The notes under the pieces: model-generated
The model's database searches: none
What the model was told of the DNA's origin: nothing
Seen by the model: only the letters and a program-made list of their open reading frames with translations
Made by a program: the position numbers and the translations under genes
Shown here: piece by piece, positions 43,560 to 53,166 of the stretch
How the letters are laid out: the number at the start of each line of letters is the position of its first letter
Position numbering within the stretch: the stretch's first letter is position 1
From: Mesorhizobium sp. WSM3862
Lineage (GTDB): Bacteria > Pseudomonadota > Alphaproteobacteria > Rhizobiales > Rhizobiaceae
Direction: 5' to 3'
NCBI RefSeq assembly: GCF_002294985.1
Contig: NZ_NSGE01000003.1
Location: 124,001-188,000, forward strand
DNA length: 64,000 nt

Positions 43560-44234
43560 CTAGCCGCCTTTCAGCATGTAGCCCGCGCCGCGGATGGTGT
43601 GCAGGATCGGTTTGTCGAAACCCTTTTCGATCTTGCCGCGCAGGCGCGAGACATGAACGTCGATGACGTTGGTCTGCGGATCGAAATGATAGTCCCAGAC
43701 ATTTTCCAGCAGCATGGTGCGCGTCACCACCTGGCCGGCGTGGCGCATCAGATATTCCAGCAGGCGGAACTCGCGCGGCTGCAGCGTGATCTCGCGGCCG
43801 GCGCGCTTGACCGAATGCGACAGACGGTCGAGCTCGAGATCGCCGACGCGGTAGACGGTCTCGGTTTCCCGGGCGCCGGCGCGACGGTTCAACACCTCGA
43901 CGCGGGCAAGCAATTCGGAAAAAGCGTAGGGTTTGGTGAGATAATCGTCGCCGCCGGCGCGCAGCCCGGTGACGCGGTCGTCGACCTCGCCCAGCGCCGA
44001 CAGGATCAGCACCGGCGTGGTGTTGCCGCGCGAGCGGAGCGCTGCGATCACCGACAGCCCGTCGCGGCGCGGCATCATGCGGTCGACCACCATCACGTCA
44101 TAGTCGCCGGCGTCGGCAAGCGCGAAGCCGGTCTCGCCGTCCCCGGCGACATGGGCGGTGTGGCCCGCCTCGGCGAAGGCTTTCTGCAGGTAGTCCGCAG
44201 CCTCGCGGTCGTCTTCCATGACGAGAATCTTCAT
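43560..44234 (-). CDS. OmpR-family response regulator
   Basis: A 224-residue two-domain regulator. The receiver has the acidic pair MEDD at 6-9, phospho-acceptor Asp51 in VVDRMMPRRDG, and Lys in YLTKPYAFSELLARV. The C-terminal winged helix has ITLQPREFRLLEYLMRHAGQ and VIDVHVSRLRGKIEKGF. It is cognate to the kinase at 41988-43463. The start MKILVMEDD fits the family. An upstream ATG at 44279 would add 15 residues (MAAPQPSSEIAYNGS). The 96-base gap to the kinase gene contains repeat-like sequence, so the operon may have been interrupted by a mobile repeat. Confidence 0.88.
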   Translation of the reverse strand: MKILVMEDDREAADYLQKAFAEAGHTAHVAGDGETGFALADAGDYDVMVVDRMMPRRDGLSVIAALRSRGNTTPVLILSALGEVDDRVTGLRAGGDDYLTKPYAFSELLARVEVLNRRAGARETETVYRVGDLELDRLSHSVKRAGREITLQPREFRLLEYLMRHAGQVVTRTMLLENVWDYHFDPQTNVIDVHVSRLRGKIEKGFDKPILHTIRGAGYMLKGG

Positions 44235-44590
44235 GGAGCCGTTATACGCGATTTCACTGGAAGGTTGAGGGGCAGCCATGACTCAGCGCCTTTGCGTTCG
44301 CCAGCCGCATGTCGTGATCCCAGACCGGTACCCACTTGCGGGCACCGTGCTTGGCAAGCGGCAGCGGGTGATGGGAAACCCGCTGCCGCAGGAGCGAAAC
44401 ACGGTGACTGGCTGACGTGCTCGGCCCCATGTTTTCCCGGCGGCGGCTCGGGGGTGTTGAAACCGCCGCAAGGAAAAGTCGCTGAGCAATTCCAGGAAAG
44501 GCGTGAAGCGGGTTGCCGTCCGGAATTGCGTCAAACAGAGAGTTAGAGCGGTTCTGCGTTCTCGAGGAGCGATTGAACCGCTCTATCAGA
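44235..44590. other. Intergenic region with a dispersed Mesorhizobium-type repeat
   Basis: No gene is seen. Bases 44484-44575, read on the minus strand, share blocks with 54105-54190: GCTCTAACTC, TTCCGGACGG and CCTTTCCTGGAATTGCT, in the same order and spacing. The stretch around 44316-44345 (ACCGGTACCCACTTGCGGG) resembles 62770-62796, a second repeat type. The response regulator promoter must lie near 44235-44330. Confidence 0.6.
44544..44585 (-). terminator. Hairpin after degP
   Basis: TAGAGCGGTT (44544-44553) and AACCGCTCTA (44576-44585) form a perfect 10-bp stem with a 22-base loop. It begins six bases past the degP stop codon. There is no strong T-run, so termination is likely but not certain. 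Confidence 0.65.
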
Positions 44591-46135
44591 TCAGCCCTTA
44601 CCGACCGGCAGCGCGACGAAGCGGTTGCTATCGTCGCGGGTGATCTGCATCAGCACGGCCTTGCGGCCCGACTTGGAGGCATCGGTCATGGCCTTGGAAA
44701 CGTCGTCGGTAGTGTTCACCTCGTTCGAATTGATCGAGGTGATGACGTCGCCGGGCTGAATGCCGCGGTCGGCCGCATCGCTGTCCGGATCGACATCGGT
44801 GACCACCAGGCCCTTGCCGTTTTCCGACTTGGTGACGGTGAGGCCGAGATCGGCAAGCGTATCGGCCTTGGCGGGAGCCGCCTGCTTGTTGCTGCCTTCG
44901 TTCGAGGCCTGCTTGTCGCTCGAAGGCAACGTGCCGAGGTCCACCTTGACCGTCTCGTTCTTGCCGTTGCGCCAGACAGTGACATCAACCGACTTGCCCG
45001 GCGCATAAGCGCCGATCATGCGGGCGAGTTCCTTCGGCGAGGCGACGTCCTTGCCGTCGACCTGGGTGATGACATCGCCGGCGACGATGCCGGCCTTCTT
45101 GCCGGGACCAGCGTCCTGCGCGCTCGAAACCAGCGCGCCCTTGTCCGACTTCAGGCCGAGCGACTCGGCAATGTCGGAGGTGACCGGCTGGATCTCGACG
45201 CCGAGCCAGCCGCGCTGGACTGAGCCGTTCTTCATCAGGTCTTCGACCACCTGCTTGGCGGTCGAGGCCGGAATGTCGAAGGCGATGCCGACACTGCCGC
45301 CCGACGGCGAGAAGATGGCGGTGTTGATGCCGATCACCTGGCCGTTGAGATTGAAGGTCGGACCGCCCGAATTGCCGCGGTTGACCGAGGCGTCGATCTG
45401 GATGAAGTCGTCATAGGGGCCGGCGCCGATGTCGCGGCCGCGGGCCGAAACGATGCCTGCGGTGACGGTGCCGCCGAGGCCGAACGGGTTACCGACCGCG
45501 ACGACCCAGTCGCCGATGCGGATCTTGGAGTCGTCGGCGAAGTCGACATAGGTGAACTTGCCGCCGCCATCGACCTTCAGCACGGCGAGGTCGGTGCGCG
45601 GATCGGTGCCGATCAGCTTGGCGTCGAGCTCCTTGCCGTCATTGGTGACTACGGTGAAGTCGGAGCCTTCCGAAACCACGTGATTGTTGGTGACGAGGTA
45701 GCCGTCCTCGGAAATGAAGAAGCCCGAACCTTGAGCCACGGGGCGCGGCTCGCCATTGCCGTGGTTGCGGTGGTTGAAGCGGGGCATGCCGAACTGGCCG
45801 CCCTGATCGCCGAAGCCGCGGAACTCCCTGAAGAAGCGACGCAGCTGCGGATTGTCGGGCAGGTTGTCGAAGCCGTTCTGATCGTCGGAGCCGTCATCGG
45901 CCGTCGGCTGGATCTTGGCCTTCACCTTGACGCTGACCACCGCCGGCGAGACGCGCTCGACGACGTCGGCGAAGCTCGGAACCTGCGGAGCCTCGACACG
46001 CACAGCATCGGCCAGCACGGGCGCAGTGCCGGTGGCAAGCGCGCCTGCGCCGACCGCACCAATGACGGCCAGGGACGCGACAGCCGCGATCAGGCGCTTG
46101 CGGGTGCTTGAATATGAATCGGGGGCAATATTCAT
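44591..46135 (-). CDS. degP: DegP/HtrA-family periplasmic serine protease with two PDZ domains
   Basis: A 514-residue periplasmic protease and chaperone for misfolded envelope proteins. The signal sequence is residues about 13-43 (IAAVASLAVIGAVGAGALATG). The catalytic triad is His in LVTNNHVVSEG, Asp in DPRTDLAVLKV and Ser in VNRGNSGGPTFN. PDZ1 (SDIAESLGLKSDKGALVSSA) and PDZ2 (GLVVTDVDPDSDAADRGIQP) are complete. A Gln/Gly/Phe-rich linker near residues 85-125 resembles the LA loop region. AGAGGAAACGAG precedes the ATG at 46135. It lies immediately downstream of the cytochrome c maturation operon, as in S. meliloti. Confidence 0.95.
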   Translation of the reverse strand: MNIAPDSYSSTRKRLIAAVASLAVIGAVGAGALATGTAPVLADAVRVEAPQVPSFADVVERVSPAVVSVKVKAKIQPTADDGSDDQNGFDNLPDNPQLRRFFREFRGFGDQGGQFGMPRFNHRNHGNGEPRPVAQGSGFFISEDGYLVTNNHVVSEGSDFTVVTNDGKELDAKLIGTDPRTDLAVLKVDGGGKFTYVDFADDSKIRIGDWVVAVGNPFGLGGTVTAGIVSARGRDIGAGPYDDFIQIDASVNRGNSGGPTFNLNGQVIGINTAIFSPSGGSVGIAFDIPASTAKQVVEDLMKNGSVQRGWLGVEIQPVTSDIAESLGLKSDKGALVSSAQDAGPGKKAGIVAGDVITQVDGKDVASPKELARMIGAYAPGKSVDVTVWRNGKNETVKVDLGTLPSSDKQASNEGSNKQAAPAKADTLADLGLTVTKSENGKGLVVTDVDPDSDAADRGIQPGDVITSINSNEVNTTDDVSKAMTDASKSGRKAVLMQITRDDSNRFVALPVGKG

Positions 46136-46255
46136 GGGTCTCGTTTCCTCTTTCGAAGTGGATGCGCTCAGGAGAGCATCCTCGGAAAAGAGACTTAGTG
46201 AGGCGCACATTACGGCGCCATTTCCGATATATGAAAATTTTGTAATGTTGGCGCT

Positions 46256-46720
46256 TTAATCGCGCAGCAGCTTGTCCAGCGCCGCCTGTTCCTCGGCGCT
46301 GAGCGTGCTGCCCGGCGCGCGGCGGCGCGAACGGGTGCTGAGCACGATGAAGATGCCGCCGGCCACAAGCAGAAGCGCCGGGGTGCCCCACAAAAGCGCG
46401 TTGCGCAGGCTGAAGCGCGGCTTCAAGAGAACGAACTCGCCGTAGCGCGACACGATGTAGTCCATCACCTGCTGGTCGGTATCGCCGGCGACGAGGCGCT
46501 GGCGCACGAGGATGCGCAGGTCGCGGGCCAGATCGGCGTCGGATTCGTCGATCGACTGGTTCTGGCAAACCATGCAGCGCAGGCCTTCGGAAAGCGCGCG
46601 TGCGCGAGCCTCCAGCGCCGGATCGGGCAGCACCTCATCGGGCTTCACCGCCTGTGCCGCGCCAGCGAAGACCAACGCCAGCAGGAGGATCAGCGGGGCG
46701 AGCGAAAACTTCGCTTTCAT
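46256..46720 (-). CDS. ccmH: Cytochrome c maturation protein CcmH (CycL)
   Basis: A 154-residue thiol protein that reduces apocytochrome c and helps present it to CcmF. It has a signal peptide ([18 protein letters not shown]), then the redox motif [14 protein letters not shown], and a C-terminal membrane segment ([20 protein letters not shown]). It corresponds to the N-terminal half of E. coli CcmH, while the TPR part is CcmI at 49155-50291. The start overlaps the ccmF stop as ATGA (46717-46720), so the two are coupled. Confidence 0.96.
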   Translation of the reverse strand: MKAKFSLAPLILLLALVFAGAAQAVKPDEVLPDPALEARARALSEGLRCMVCQNQSIDESDADLARDLRILVRQRLVAGDTDQQVMDYIVSRYGEFVLLKPRFSLRNALLWGTPALLLVAGGIFIVLSTRSRRRAPGSTLSAEEQAALDKLLRD

Positions 46721-48708
46721 GTCGGGCTCGCGGGCAAGGCAGCGGCGGCCGGCTTGCGGCGCCTCGCCGGGGCGCCAACGCGCAGGCGCCGGTCGAGCAG
46801 CGACATGGCGGCGCCCGCCATCATCACCAGTCCGCCGCCCCAGATCAGCGTCACCAACGGCTTCCACCACAGGCGCACGACGACCGAGCCGTCCTTGCCC
46901 TCATCGCCGAGCGACAGATAGAGCTGGCTCAAACCCAGCGTCCTGATGCCGGACTCGGTCGTTACCGTCTGCCGCACCGGATAGAAGCGTTTAGCCGAGG
47001 TGATCTCGCCATCGGCGTTGCCATCGGCGCCAATCAGCAGGAAGCGGCCGCGCTCCTCAGTGAAGTTTGGGCCTTTCTGAGGAAACAGTCCTTCGAAGCG
47101 CAGCGTGTGGCCGGAAAGTTCCACCGTCTCGCCGGCGCGCATGGTAAGAATCTTCTCGGTGCCGAACGAAAGCGTGCCGACGATGCCGAGCAAGGTGAGC
47201 CCGAGGCCGAGATGGGCAAGCGCGGTGCCGAAGACCGAGCGCGGCAGGCCGGCAAAGCGTCTCAGCATGACGGCCGGCGCCACCGAGCCGATGCCCGACT
47301 TGACGGCAAGGTCGGTCAGCGCGCCGGCAACAAGCCAGACGGCGAGGCCGACGCCAAGCGCAGCGAAGACCGAGGCGCCATCGACGAACAGGCCGGTGAC
47401 CAGCATCGCGGCGATCGCCAGCCCGAAGGCCGCCATCAGGCGCTGCGAGGCGGCAAGGACGTCGCCGCGCTTCCAGGCAAGCAGCGGACCGAACGGCACT
47501 ATGGCGAGCAGCGGCAGCATCAGCGGGCCGAAGGTCAGGTCGAAGAAGGGCGCGCCGACCGAGATCTTGCCGCCGGTGATGGCCTCAAGCGCCAGCGGGT
47601 ATAGCGTGCCGACGAGCACCGTCGCGGTCGCCGTGGTCAGGAACAGATTGTTGAGCACGAGCGCGCCTTCGCGCGAGATCGGCTGGAACAGGCCACCTGC
47701 GGTCAGGGTGGAAGCGCGCAGCGCAAACAGCGCCAACGAGCCGCCGATGAACAGCGTCAGGATGCAGAGGATAAAGACGCCACGCGCCGGATCGGTGGCG
47801 AAGGCATGCACGGAAGTCAGCACGCCAGAGCGGACAAGAAAGGTGCCGAGCAGCGACAGCGAGAAGGTGAGAATGGCAAGCAGCAGCGTCCAGATCTTCA
47901 GCGCCGAGCGCTTTTCCATGACGATTGCCGAATGGAGGAGCGCCGTGCCGGCCAGCCAGGGCATGAAGGAGGCGTTCTCGACCGGGTCCCAGAACCAGAA
48001 GCCGCCCCAGCCAAGCTCGTAATAGGCCCAGTAGGAGCCCATGGCGATGCCGCCGGTCAAAAACATCCAGGCGACCAGCGTCCAGGGCCGCACCCAGCGC
48101 GCCCAGGAGGCGTCGATGCGGCCTTCGATCAGGGCTGCGACCGAGAAGGAGAAGCAGATCGAGAAACCGACGTAGCCGAGATAGAGCAGCGGCGGATGGA
48201 TGGCGAGACCGAGGTCCTGCAGGATCGGGTTGAGATCGCGGCCCTCGATCGGCGCCGGGTTCAGCCGGATGAAGGGATTGGACGTCGCCAGGATAAACAG
48301 GAAGAAGGCGGCGCCGATCATGCCCTGCACGGCCAGAACATTGGCTTTGAGCGTCGCCGGCAAGTTGGAACCGAAGACAGCGACGAGCGCGCCGAAGAAG
48401 GTCAGGATCAGCACCCAGAGCAGCATCGAGCCTTCGTGGTTTCCCCAGGTGCCGGTGATCTTGTAGATCATTGGCTGCAGCGAATGGGAGTTTTCCCAAA
48501 CGCACGCCACCGAGAAATCGGAGCCGGCATAGGCGGTGGCAAGAGCGGTGAAGGACAGCGCGGTGAGCGCAAAGCCGGTGACCGCGACCGGGCCGCCGAC
48601 CGCCATCAGCCGCTGGTTGCCGGCGCGGGCGCCGACCAACGGCACCAGCATCTGCACCAGCGACAGCGCGAAGGCGAGGACGAGCGCGAAATGTCCGGTC
48701 TCAACCAT
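46717..48708 (-). CDS. ccmF: Heme lyase CcmF (CycK)
   Basis: A 663-residue polytopic inner-membrane subunit that attaches heme to apocytochrome c. It has about 15 hydrophobic helices and the periplasmic tryptophan-rich WWD motif [19 protein letters not shown]. Conserved heme-ligand histidines lie in [13 protein letters not shown] and the neighbourhood of LLHSAIV. The large periplasmic loop before the last helix carries the [19 protein letters not shown] segment. Its start overlaps the ccmE stop by one base and its end overlaps ccmH. System I cytochrome c biogenesis. Confidence 0.97.
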   Translation of the reverse strand: MVETGHFALVLAFALSLVQMLVPLVGARAGNQRLMAVGGPVAVTGFALTALSFTALATAYAGSDFSVACVWENSHSLQPMIYKITGTWGNHEGSMLLWVLILTFFGALVAVFGSNLPATLKANVLAVQGMIGAAFFLFILATSNPFIRLNPAPIEGRDLNPILQDLGLAIHPPLLYLGYVGFSICFSFSVAALIEGRIDASWARWVRPWTLVAWMFLTGGIAMGSYWAYYELGWGGFWFWDPVENASFMPWLAGTALLHSAIVMEKRSALKIWTLLLAILTFSLSLLGTFLVRSGVLTSVHAFATDPARGVFILCILTLFIGGSLALFALRASTLTAGGLFQPISREGALVLNNLFLTTATATVLVGTLYPLALEAITGGKISVGAPFFDLTFGPLMLPLLAIVPFGPLLAWKRGDVLAASQRLMAAFGLAIAAMLVTGLFVDGASVFAALGVGLAVWLVAGALTDLAVKSGIGSVAPAVMLRRFAGLPRSVFGTALAHLGLGLTLLGIVGTLSFGTEKILTMRAGETVELSGHTLRFEGLFPQKGPNFTEERGRFLLIGADGNADGEITSAKRFYPVRQTVTTESGIRTLGLSQLYLSLGDEGKDGSVVVRLWWKPLVTLIWGGGLVMMAGAAMSLLDRRLRVGAPARRRKPAAAALPASPT

Positions 48709-49151
48709 TATTGGCTCTTGCTCTCCTGCCAGACGCCCTTGGCTTTCAAGCCGTCGGCGACCTCCTTGGGCATATAGCGCTCGTCGTGCTTGGCTAAAAC
48801 GCTATCGGCGACGAAGACGCCGTCCGGGCCGAAAGCGCCCTCGGTGATGACGCCCTGCTCCTCGCGGAAGAGGTCGGGCAAGATGCCGGTATAGGTGACC
48901 TTGACCGATTTCTGCTCATCGGTGACCGAGAAGGCGACGGTCGCGCCCTGACCGCGAACGATGGTGCCTTTTTCGACGAGTCCGCCAAGGCGAATGCGCT
49001 GTCCGGGCTGGACGGTTGCGGCGGCGAGGTCGGCGGGCATGTAGAAATACGAAGCCTTCTGGCCGAGCGCGTAGAAGGTAAGACCGGCAGCAGCGCCGAG
49101 GAAGGCCAGCCCTGCGAGGATCACCGACAATCGCTTCTGCTTGCGCGTCAT
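48708..49151 (-). CDS. ccmE: Periplasmic heme chaperone CcmE (CycJ)
   Basis: A 147-residue single-anchor protein that binds heme covalently and hands it to CcmF. The N-terminal anchor is [20 protein letters not shown]. The OB-fold domain contains [19 protein letters not shown], and the heme-binding His and Tyr lie in [13 protein letters not shown]. Start and stop are closely packed with ccmI (3-base gap) and ccmF (1-base overlap). Confidence 0.97.
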   Translation of the reverse strand: MTRKQKRLSVILAGLAFLGAAAGLTFYALGQKASYFYMPADLAAATVQPGQRIRLGGLVEKGTIVRGQGATVAFSVTDEQKSVKVTYTGILPDLFREEQGVITEGAFGPDGVFVADSVLAKHDERYMPKEVADGLKAKGVWQESKSQ

Positions 49152-49154
49152 GGC

Positions 49155-50291
49155 CTACTCCGTCGCCGTCACGCCGAGGGAGGCGGCAAAGGCGGTGAAT
49201 TTCTTGGCCTGCTCGCTGTCGGCGCCGAAGACGGCAACCGCGCGACCGAGCGCGTCGCGCGCCCGGTCGGCCTTGCCGAGCACAACATAGGAACGAATGA
49301 GCCGCATCCACCCTTCCTCGTCGCGCGGATTTTGTTTCAGCCGGTCGTCGAGGCTGGCGACCATGGTCTCGATCATTGCCTGCCGGTCCTGCAGCGCCAT
49401 CTGCTGCGCCGCCTCGACCTGCCCGGCATCCGGGCCGGTCGCCGGCTTGCCTGCCGCCGCCGGCGGCTCGGCCGTTTCGGCGAGCGCCTGCTGGACGGCG
49501 CTGCGCCAGGGCGAATCGGGCGCAAGCTGACCGAGCATCTTTTGCCAGGCGGCGGCGGCTTCCGCCTTCCTGCCTTCCTGGGCCAGGCCCATCGCCAGAT
49601 AGAAATTGGCCTTGGCGTTGGCGGGATCGAGCTTCAAGGCCGCGTCGAAGGCGCCCTGAGCCTCGGCCGTGACGATCCCGCCGGCAGCGTTGGCGATCGC
49701 CTCGCCAAGGCCGGCCTGGCGCACGGCGCTGTCGCCGTCGAGGCGGATGGCGTTGCGATAGGCGGTCACCGCGTCGGCGTAGCGCTGCAGGCGCAGATAA
49801 ACCGGCGCAAGCACGTCCCAGCCCTTGCCGTCCGAAGGGTTGGCGGCGAGATGCGCCTCGGCGCGGGCAACCAGCTCGTCGACCGAGGACTCGGCAGGGT
49901 TCTTGGCCAGCCGTTCGGCCAGCGGCTGGGAGGGCAGATCAGGCGAGCCGAGTGAGCCGTAGAGCCCCCAGCTGACCAGCGGCACCGCCAGCACGGCGGC
50001 GGTGGCGACCAGCCTTGCGGCGCGCGAAGGGCGCGGCGCTCGCGCGCTTGGCTGGCTGTCCGAGCCGAGACGCAGAATGCGGCGGCCGATCTCGGCGCGC
50101 GCTTCCTCCGCCTCACCCGGCTGGATGAGACCGCGCGCCATGTCGCGGTCGAGTTCCGAAAGCTGGTCGCGATAGACTTCGAGATCGTGATCGCCGGCGG
50201 TCGATGCGGCTTTCGTGCCGCCGGCCAGCGGCAAAAGCACCGCCAGGCTGGCGCCCAGCGTAAGGATTGCAGCTATGACCCAGAACAGCAT
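49155..50291 (-). CDS. ccmI: Cytochrome c maturation protein CcmI (CycH)
   Basis: A 378-residue apocytochrome c chaperone. Two membrane helices ([20 protein letters not shown] and [21 protein letters not shown]) flank a cytosolic loop with [19 protein letters not shown], typical of CcmI-1. The periplasmic part (about 140-378) has TPR repeats ([20 protein letters not shown]) that bind the C-terminal helix of apocytochromes. First gene of the ccmIEFH (cycHJKL) operon. An FNR/FixK-like box lies about 88 bases upstream. The start at 50291 (MLFWVIA) places the first helix at the N-terminus. Confidence 0.95.
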   Translation of the reverse strand: MLFWVIAAILTLGASLAVLLPLAGGTKAASTAGDHDLEVYRDQLSELDRDMARGLIQPGEAEEARAEIGRRILRLGSDSQPSARAPRPSRAARLVATAAVLAVPLVSWGLYGSLGSPDLPSQPLAERLAKNPAESSVDELVARAEAHLAANPSDGKGWDVLAPVYLRLQRYADAVTAYRNAIRLDGDSAVRQAGLGEAIANAAGGIVTAEAQGAFDAALKLDPANAKANFYLAMGLAQEGRKAEAAAAWQKMLGQLAPDSPWRSAVQQALAETAEPPAAAGKPATGPDAGQVEAAQQMALQDRQAMIETMVASLDDRLKQNPRDEEGWMRLIRSYVVLGKADRARDALGRAVAVFGADSEQAKKFTAFAASLGVTATE

Positions 50292-50372
50292 GGCTATTCC
50301 AATAAAGGCAGAGCCCTGCCCTGCCAACACGGACGCCCTGCGACGCTTTGGCGGCAGACGCGCCGGCCGTCC

Positions 50373-50386
50373 TTGATCAATGTCAA
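50373..50386 (-). promoter_or_regulatory. FNR/FixK-type anaerobox before ccmI
   Basis: On the minus strand the site reads TTGAC-ATTG-ATCAA, matching the TTGAT-N4-ATCAA consensus of Crp/FNR-type regulators (FixK, FnrN) in nine of ten fixed positions. It is centred about 88 bases before the ccmI start, in the only gap that can hold the operon promoter. Activation of cytochrome c maturation under low oxygen would make sense. Confidence 0.6.
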
Positions 50387-50407
50387 ATTGCGCCGATCGT
50401 TGCTAAT

Positions 50408-50845
50408 TCAGGTCAGCGGCGTCCAGCTGCCGTCGGCATTGCGGCAGGCGGTGCCGCGCGCCGTGACGCCCGAACCGCTCGTGTAAACGGTGTGGGTGTA
50501 TTGGCGGCAGTCCTGCGAGCCGACCCGGTAGGGCTGGGCGGCAACGACCTCGCCATAATGGGTCGAGCTGTCGCCCTTCCACGTCACCTTCTGGCCGCTG
50601 GCGTTGTATTCCAGCGCCTTGTACTCGGCCTCGAGGCCTTTGCGCTTTTCGGCCTCGCTCAGACCCGAACCGATCGATCCGCCGATGAGCCCGCCATTCA
50701 TGGCCGCGACGATGCCGACTCCCACCTTACCGGCGGCCGGCGGCGTGGCGACGGGCGTGACCGGAGAGGTCGGGCCGGTCCTGCCCAGCGTGGTGCAGCC
50801 CGACACGGCCATCAGGGCGGAAACGAGCGCAACGCGAATCTTCAT
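50408..50845 (-). CDS. Lipoprotein, 17-kDa surface-antigen-like
   Basis: A 145-residue lipoprotein. The signal peptide ends in the lipobox AVSG-Cys17 (LVSALMAVSGCTT). A Pro/Thr-rich linker follows, then a glycine-zipper segment (NGGLIGGSIGSGLS) and a C-terminal beta domain (YRVGSQDCRQYTHTVYTSG) with two more Cys that could pair. This matches the Rickettsia 17-kDa/RT0821-type surface antigen family. No enzymatic role is known. It should be outer-membrane anchored. It is followed by the ccm operon on the same strand, but the anaerobox in between suggests separate transcription. Confidence 0.85.
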   Translation of the reverse strand: MKIRVALVSALMAVSGCTTLGRTGPTSPVTPVATPPAAGKVGVGIVAAMNGGLIGGSIGSGLSEAEKRKGLEAEYKALEYNASGQKVTWKGDSSTHYGEVVAAQPYRVGSQDCRQYTHTVYTSGSGVTARGTACRNADGSWTPLT

Positions 50846-51008
50846 GCCAGCAACCGGTTCTCTTGAGCGGGATGGGCTTCTTGGGCGAAAAGCACTTCTG
50901 GAGCGAGATGGATCGGGAACCGCGCCAGCGGGAAGGATAGCGAGCCCATAGTATTGATATTTGTCGGAAATTTGGCCGCAAGCGGCCGCACGGAAACCGA
51001 TAAAGACA

Positions 51009-52397
51009 TTATTGAAGGCTCCGCAATCTTACCACCGCCCTCAAGCCGCCCATGCTGGACCGTTCCAGCGCCAGGGCGCCTCCATACTCGTTGACGAGGT
51101 CGGCGACAATGGCCAATCCAAGCCCCGTTCCCGGCTTCGTCTCGTCGAGTCTCTTGCCGCGTTTCAACACTTCCCGCGCGCTGTCCTCGGGAATGCCGGG
51201 GCCGTCGTCCTCTATGACGATTTCAAACAGGTTGGGGCTTCCGGCAACGGTAGCGACCGAGACGGCAACGGCGCTTTTCGCCCATTTCATGGCATTGTCG
51301 AGGAGATTGCCGAGCAATTCTTCAAGATCCTCGCGCTCGCCGGCAAAGACGATCCCGGCGGCCGGCGGCGACAGCGAAAGCTGTGTCTGCGGGTTGAGCT
51401 TGCGCAGCACGCGCACCATGCGCTCGACCAGCGGCGCCACCGGCGTGCGGAAGACGACGCTGTCGCGCTGGGCGGCGACGCGGGCGCGCTGCAGATAGTG
51501 GTCGACCTGCTTTTGCATCGAGGCAGCCTGCTCGGCGATGAGCTCGCCCTTGGCGCCGCCGAGCGCGCGGCCCTCGTTGATCAGCACGGCAAGCGGCGTC
51601 TTCAGGGAATGGGCGAGGTTGCCGACCTGGGTGCGCGAGCGCTCGACGATGCGCCTGTTGTTCTCGATCAGCGCATTGGTCTCGCTGGCCAGAGGCTCGA
51701 TCTCGGCCGGGAAGCGCCCGTCGAGCCGCTGCGCCGTGCCCTCGCGCACCATGGCCAGCGCGTTGCGCACGCGGCGCAAAGGCTGCAAGCCGAAAAGGAT
51801 GGCGATGGCGTTGATGGCGATCATGCCGACGCCGAACAGTGACAGATAGGTGAGCAGCCGGCGCTGGAAGCTCGCGATCTCCTGCTCGAGCTCGCTGTGA
51901 TTGCCCATGACGCGGAAGCGCGCGGCGCGGTTCTTGGCATCGAGCACGAACTCGCTCTCGAAAACCTCCAACTCCTCGCCCTTGATGCCCTCGGTCGAAT
52001 AGCTGCGCTGGAAGTTCGCGTTGAACGGCACCTCGGCGACGCTCGGCGACAGGATCGAGGAGGTCATCGAGGAGGAATGGAGTTCGCCGTGAACGTCTTC
52101 GGAGGCCGGCTCGACCGACCAGTACCAGCCGGAATTCGGCTCCGAGAAGCGCAGATCGCCAAGGTCGGGCGAGCCGATGAGCGCGCCATTGTCGGAAATG
52201 CCGACTGAGCCGATCAGGTTGAACAGATGCGCCGAAAGCAGACTGTCGAAGCCGCGCTCGCTGGCCTGGCGGTAGAGCGTGGTTATGAGCGTGAAGATGA
52301 CGACGAGCGTCAGGATCGCCCAAATCGTGGAAAAGGCGATGACGCGGAAGGTCAGCGAGCGCGGCCAGAGCCGCAGCTTTGAAAGCCACGTTCTCAT
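51009..52397 (-). CDS. feuQ: Sensor histidine kinase FeuQ
   Basis: A 462-residue inner-membrane kinase. TM1 is at residues about 18-42 (AFSTIWAILTLVVIFTLITT) and TM2 near 188-208 (LFGVGMIAINAIAILFGL), with a periplasmic sensor of about 145 residues. A HAMP-like region follows, then H-box NLAHSLKTPLAVLINEGRAL and ATPase motifs NLLDNAMKWA, DDGPGIPEDSA and GTGLGLAIVADLV. With FeuP it forms the rhizobial FeuPQ system, known in R. leguminosarum next to cycHJKL and in S. meliloti for control of cyclic glucan export (ndvA). The location beside ccmIEFH here fits. FeuN is probably its periplasmic inhibitor. Confidence 0.88.
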   Translation of the reverse strand: MRTWLSKLRLWPRSLTFRVIAFSTIWAILTLVVIFTLITTLYRQASERGFDSLLSAHLFNLIGSVGISDNGALIGSPDLGDLRFSEPNSGWYWSVEPASEDVHGELHSSSMTSSILSPSVAEVPFNANFQRSYSTEGIKGEELEVFESEFVLDAKNRAARFRVMGNHSELEQEIASFQRRLLTYLSLFGVGMIAINAIAILFGLQPLRRVRNALAMVREGTAQRLDGRFPAEIEPLASETNALIENNRRIVERSRTQVGNLAHSLKTPLAVLINEGRALGGAKGELIAEQAASMQKQVDHYLQRARVAAQRDSVVFRTPVAPLVERMVRVLRKLNPQTQLSLSPPAAGIVFAGEREDLEELLGNLLDNAMKWAKSAVAVSVATVAGSPNLFEIVIEDDGPGIPEDSAREVLKRGKRLDETKPGTGLGLAIVADLVNEYGGALALERSSMGGLRAVVRLRSLQ

Positions 52398-52419
52398 CGT
52401 CGGCTTCAGCGGTTCCGCG

Positions 52420-53085
52420 TCACGCCTCCGGCTCTCGCATGCGATAGCCCATGCCTCGCACGGTTTCGATCATGTCGATGCCCATCTTCTTGCGAAGCCG
52501 TCCGACGAACACCTCGATGGTGTTGGAGTCGCGGTCGAAGTCCTGGTCATAGAGATGCTCGACCAATTCGGTGCGCGATACCACCTCGCCCATATGATGC
52601 ATCAGATAGGCAAGCAGCCGAAACTCGTGGGAAGTGAGCTTCAGCGGCACGCCGTTGACGTCGGCCTTGGAGGCCTTGGTGTCGAGCCTCAGCGGCCCGC
52701 AGGTGAGCTCGGACGAGGCATGGCCGGCGGCGCGGCGGATCAGCGCCCTCACTCTGGCCAACACCTCCTCGATGTGAAAAGGCTTGGTGACGTAGTCGTC
52801 GGCGCCCGCATCGATGCCGGCAACCTTGTCGCTCCAGCGGTCGCGCGCGGTCAGGATCAGCACAGGCATCTTGCGACCGCCGCGGCGCCAGCGCTCGACG
52901 ACGCTGATGCCGTCCATCTGCGGCAGGCCGATGTCGAGGACGACAGCGTCGTAAGGCTCGGTGTCGCCGAGGAAATGCCCCTCTTCGCCGTCATAGGCGC
53001 GGTCGACCACATAGCCGGCATCGACCAGCGCATCCGTAAGCTGCCGGTTGAGATCCTTGTCATCCTCGACGACGAGCACGCGCAT
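52420..53085 (-). CDS. feuP: Response regulator FeuP
   Basis: A 221-residue OmpR-family regulator. The receiver has VVEDDKDLNRQL, phospho-acceptor Asp51 in VVLDIGLPQMDG and Lys in YVTKPFHIEEVLARV. The winged helix has LKLTSHEFRLLAYLMHHMGE and TIEVFVGRLRKKMG. It is 22 bases upstream of feuQ on the same strand. FeuP is essential for symbiosis-related osmoadaptation genes in S. meliloti. Targets here are inferred by homology. Confidence 0.88.
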   Translation of the reverse strand: MRVLVVEDDKDLNRQLTDALVDAGYVVDRAYDGEEGHFLGDTEPYDAVVLDIGLPQMDGISVVERWRRGGRKMPVLILTARDRWSDKVAGIDAGADDYVTKPFHIEEVLARVRALIRRAAGHASSELTCGPLRLDTKASKADVNGVPLKLTSHEFRLLAYLMHHMGEVVSRTELVEHLYDQDFDRDSNTIEVFVGRLRKKMGIDMIETVRGMGYRMREPEA

Positions 53086-53166
53086 GGTTCGTAGCCTGTT
53101 GAAGGGTGGAGGTATAGGCCGATTCCGCCGGCCAGGAAACTTAAGCCTGTTAAAGGGAATTGGGCG

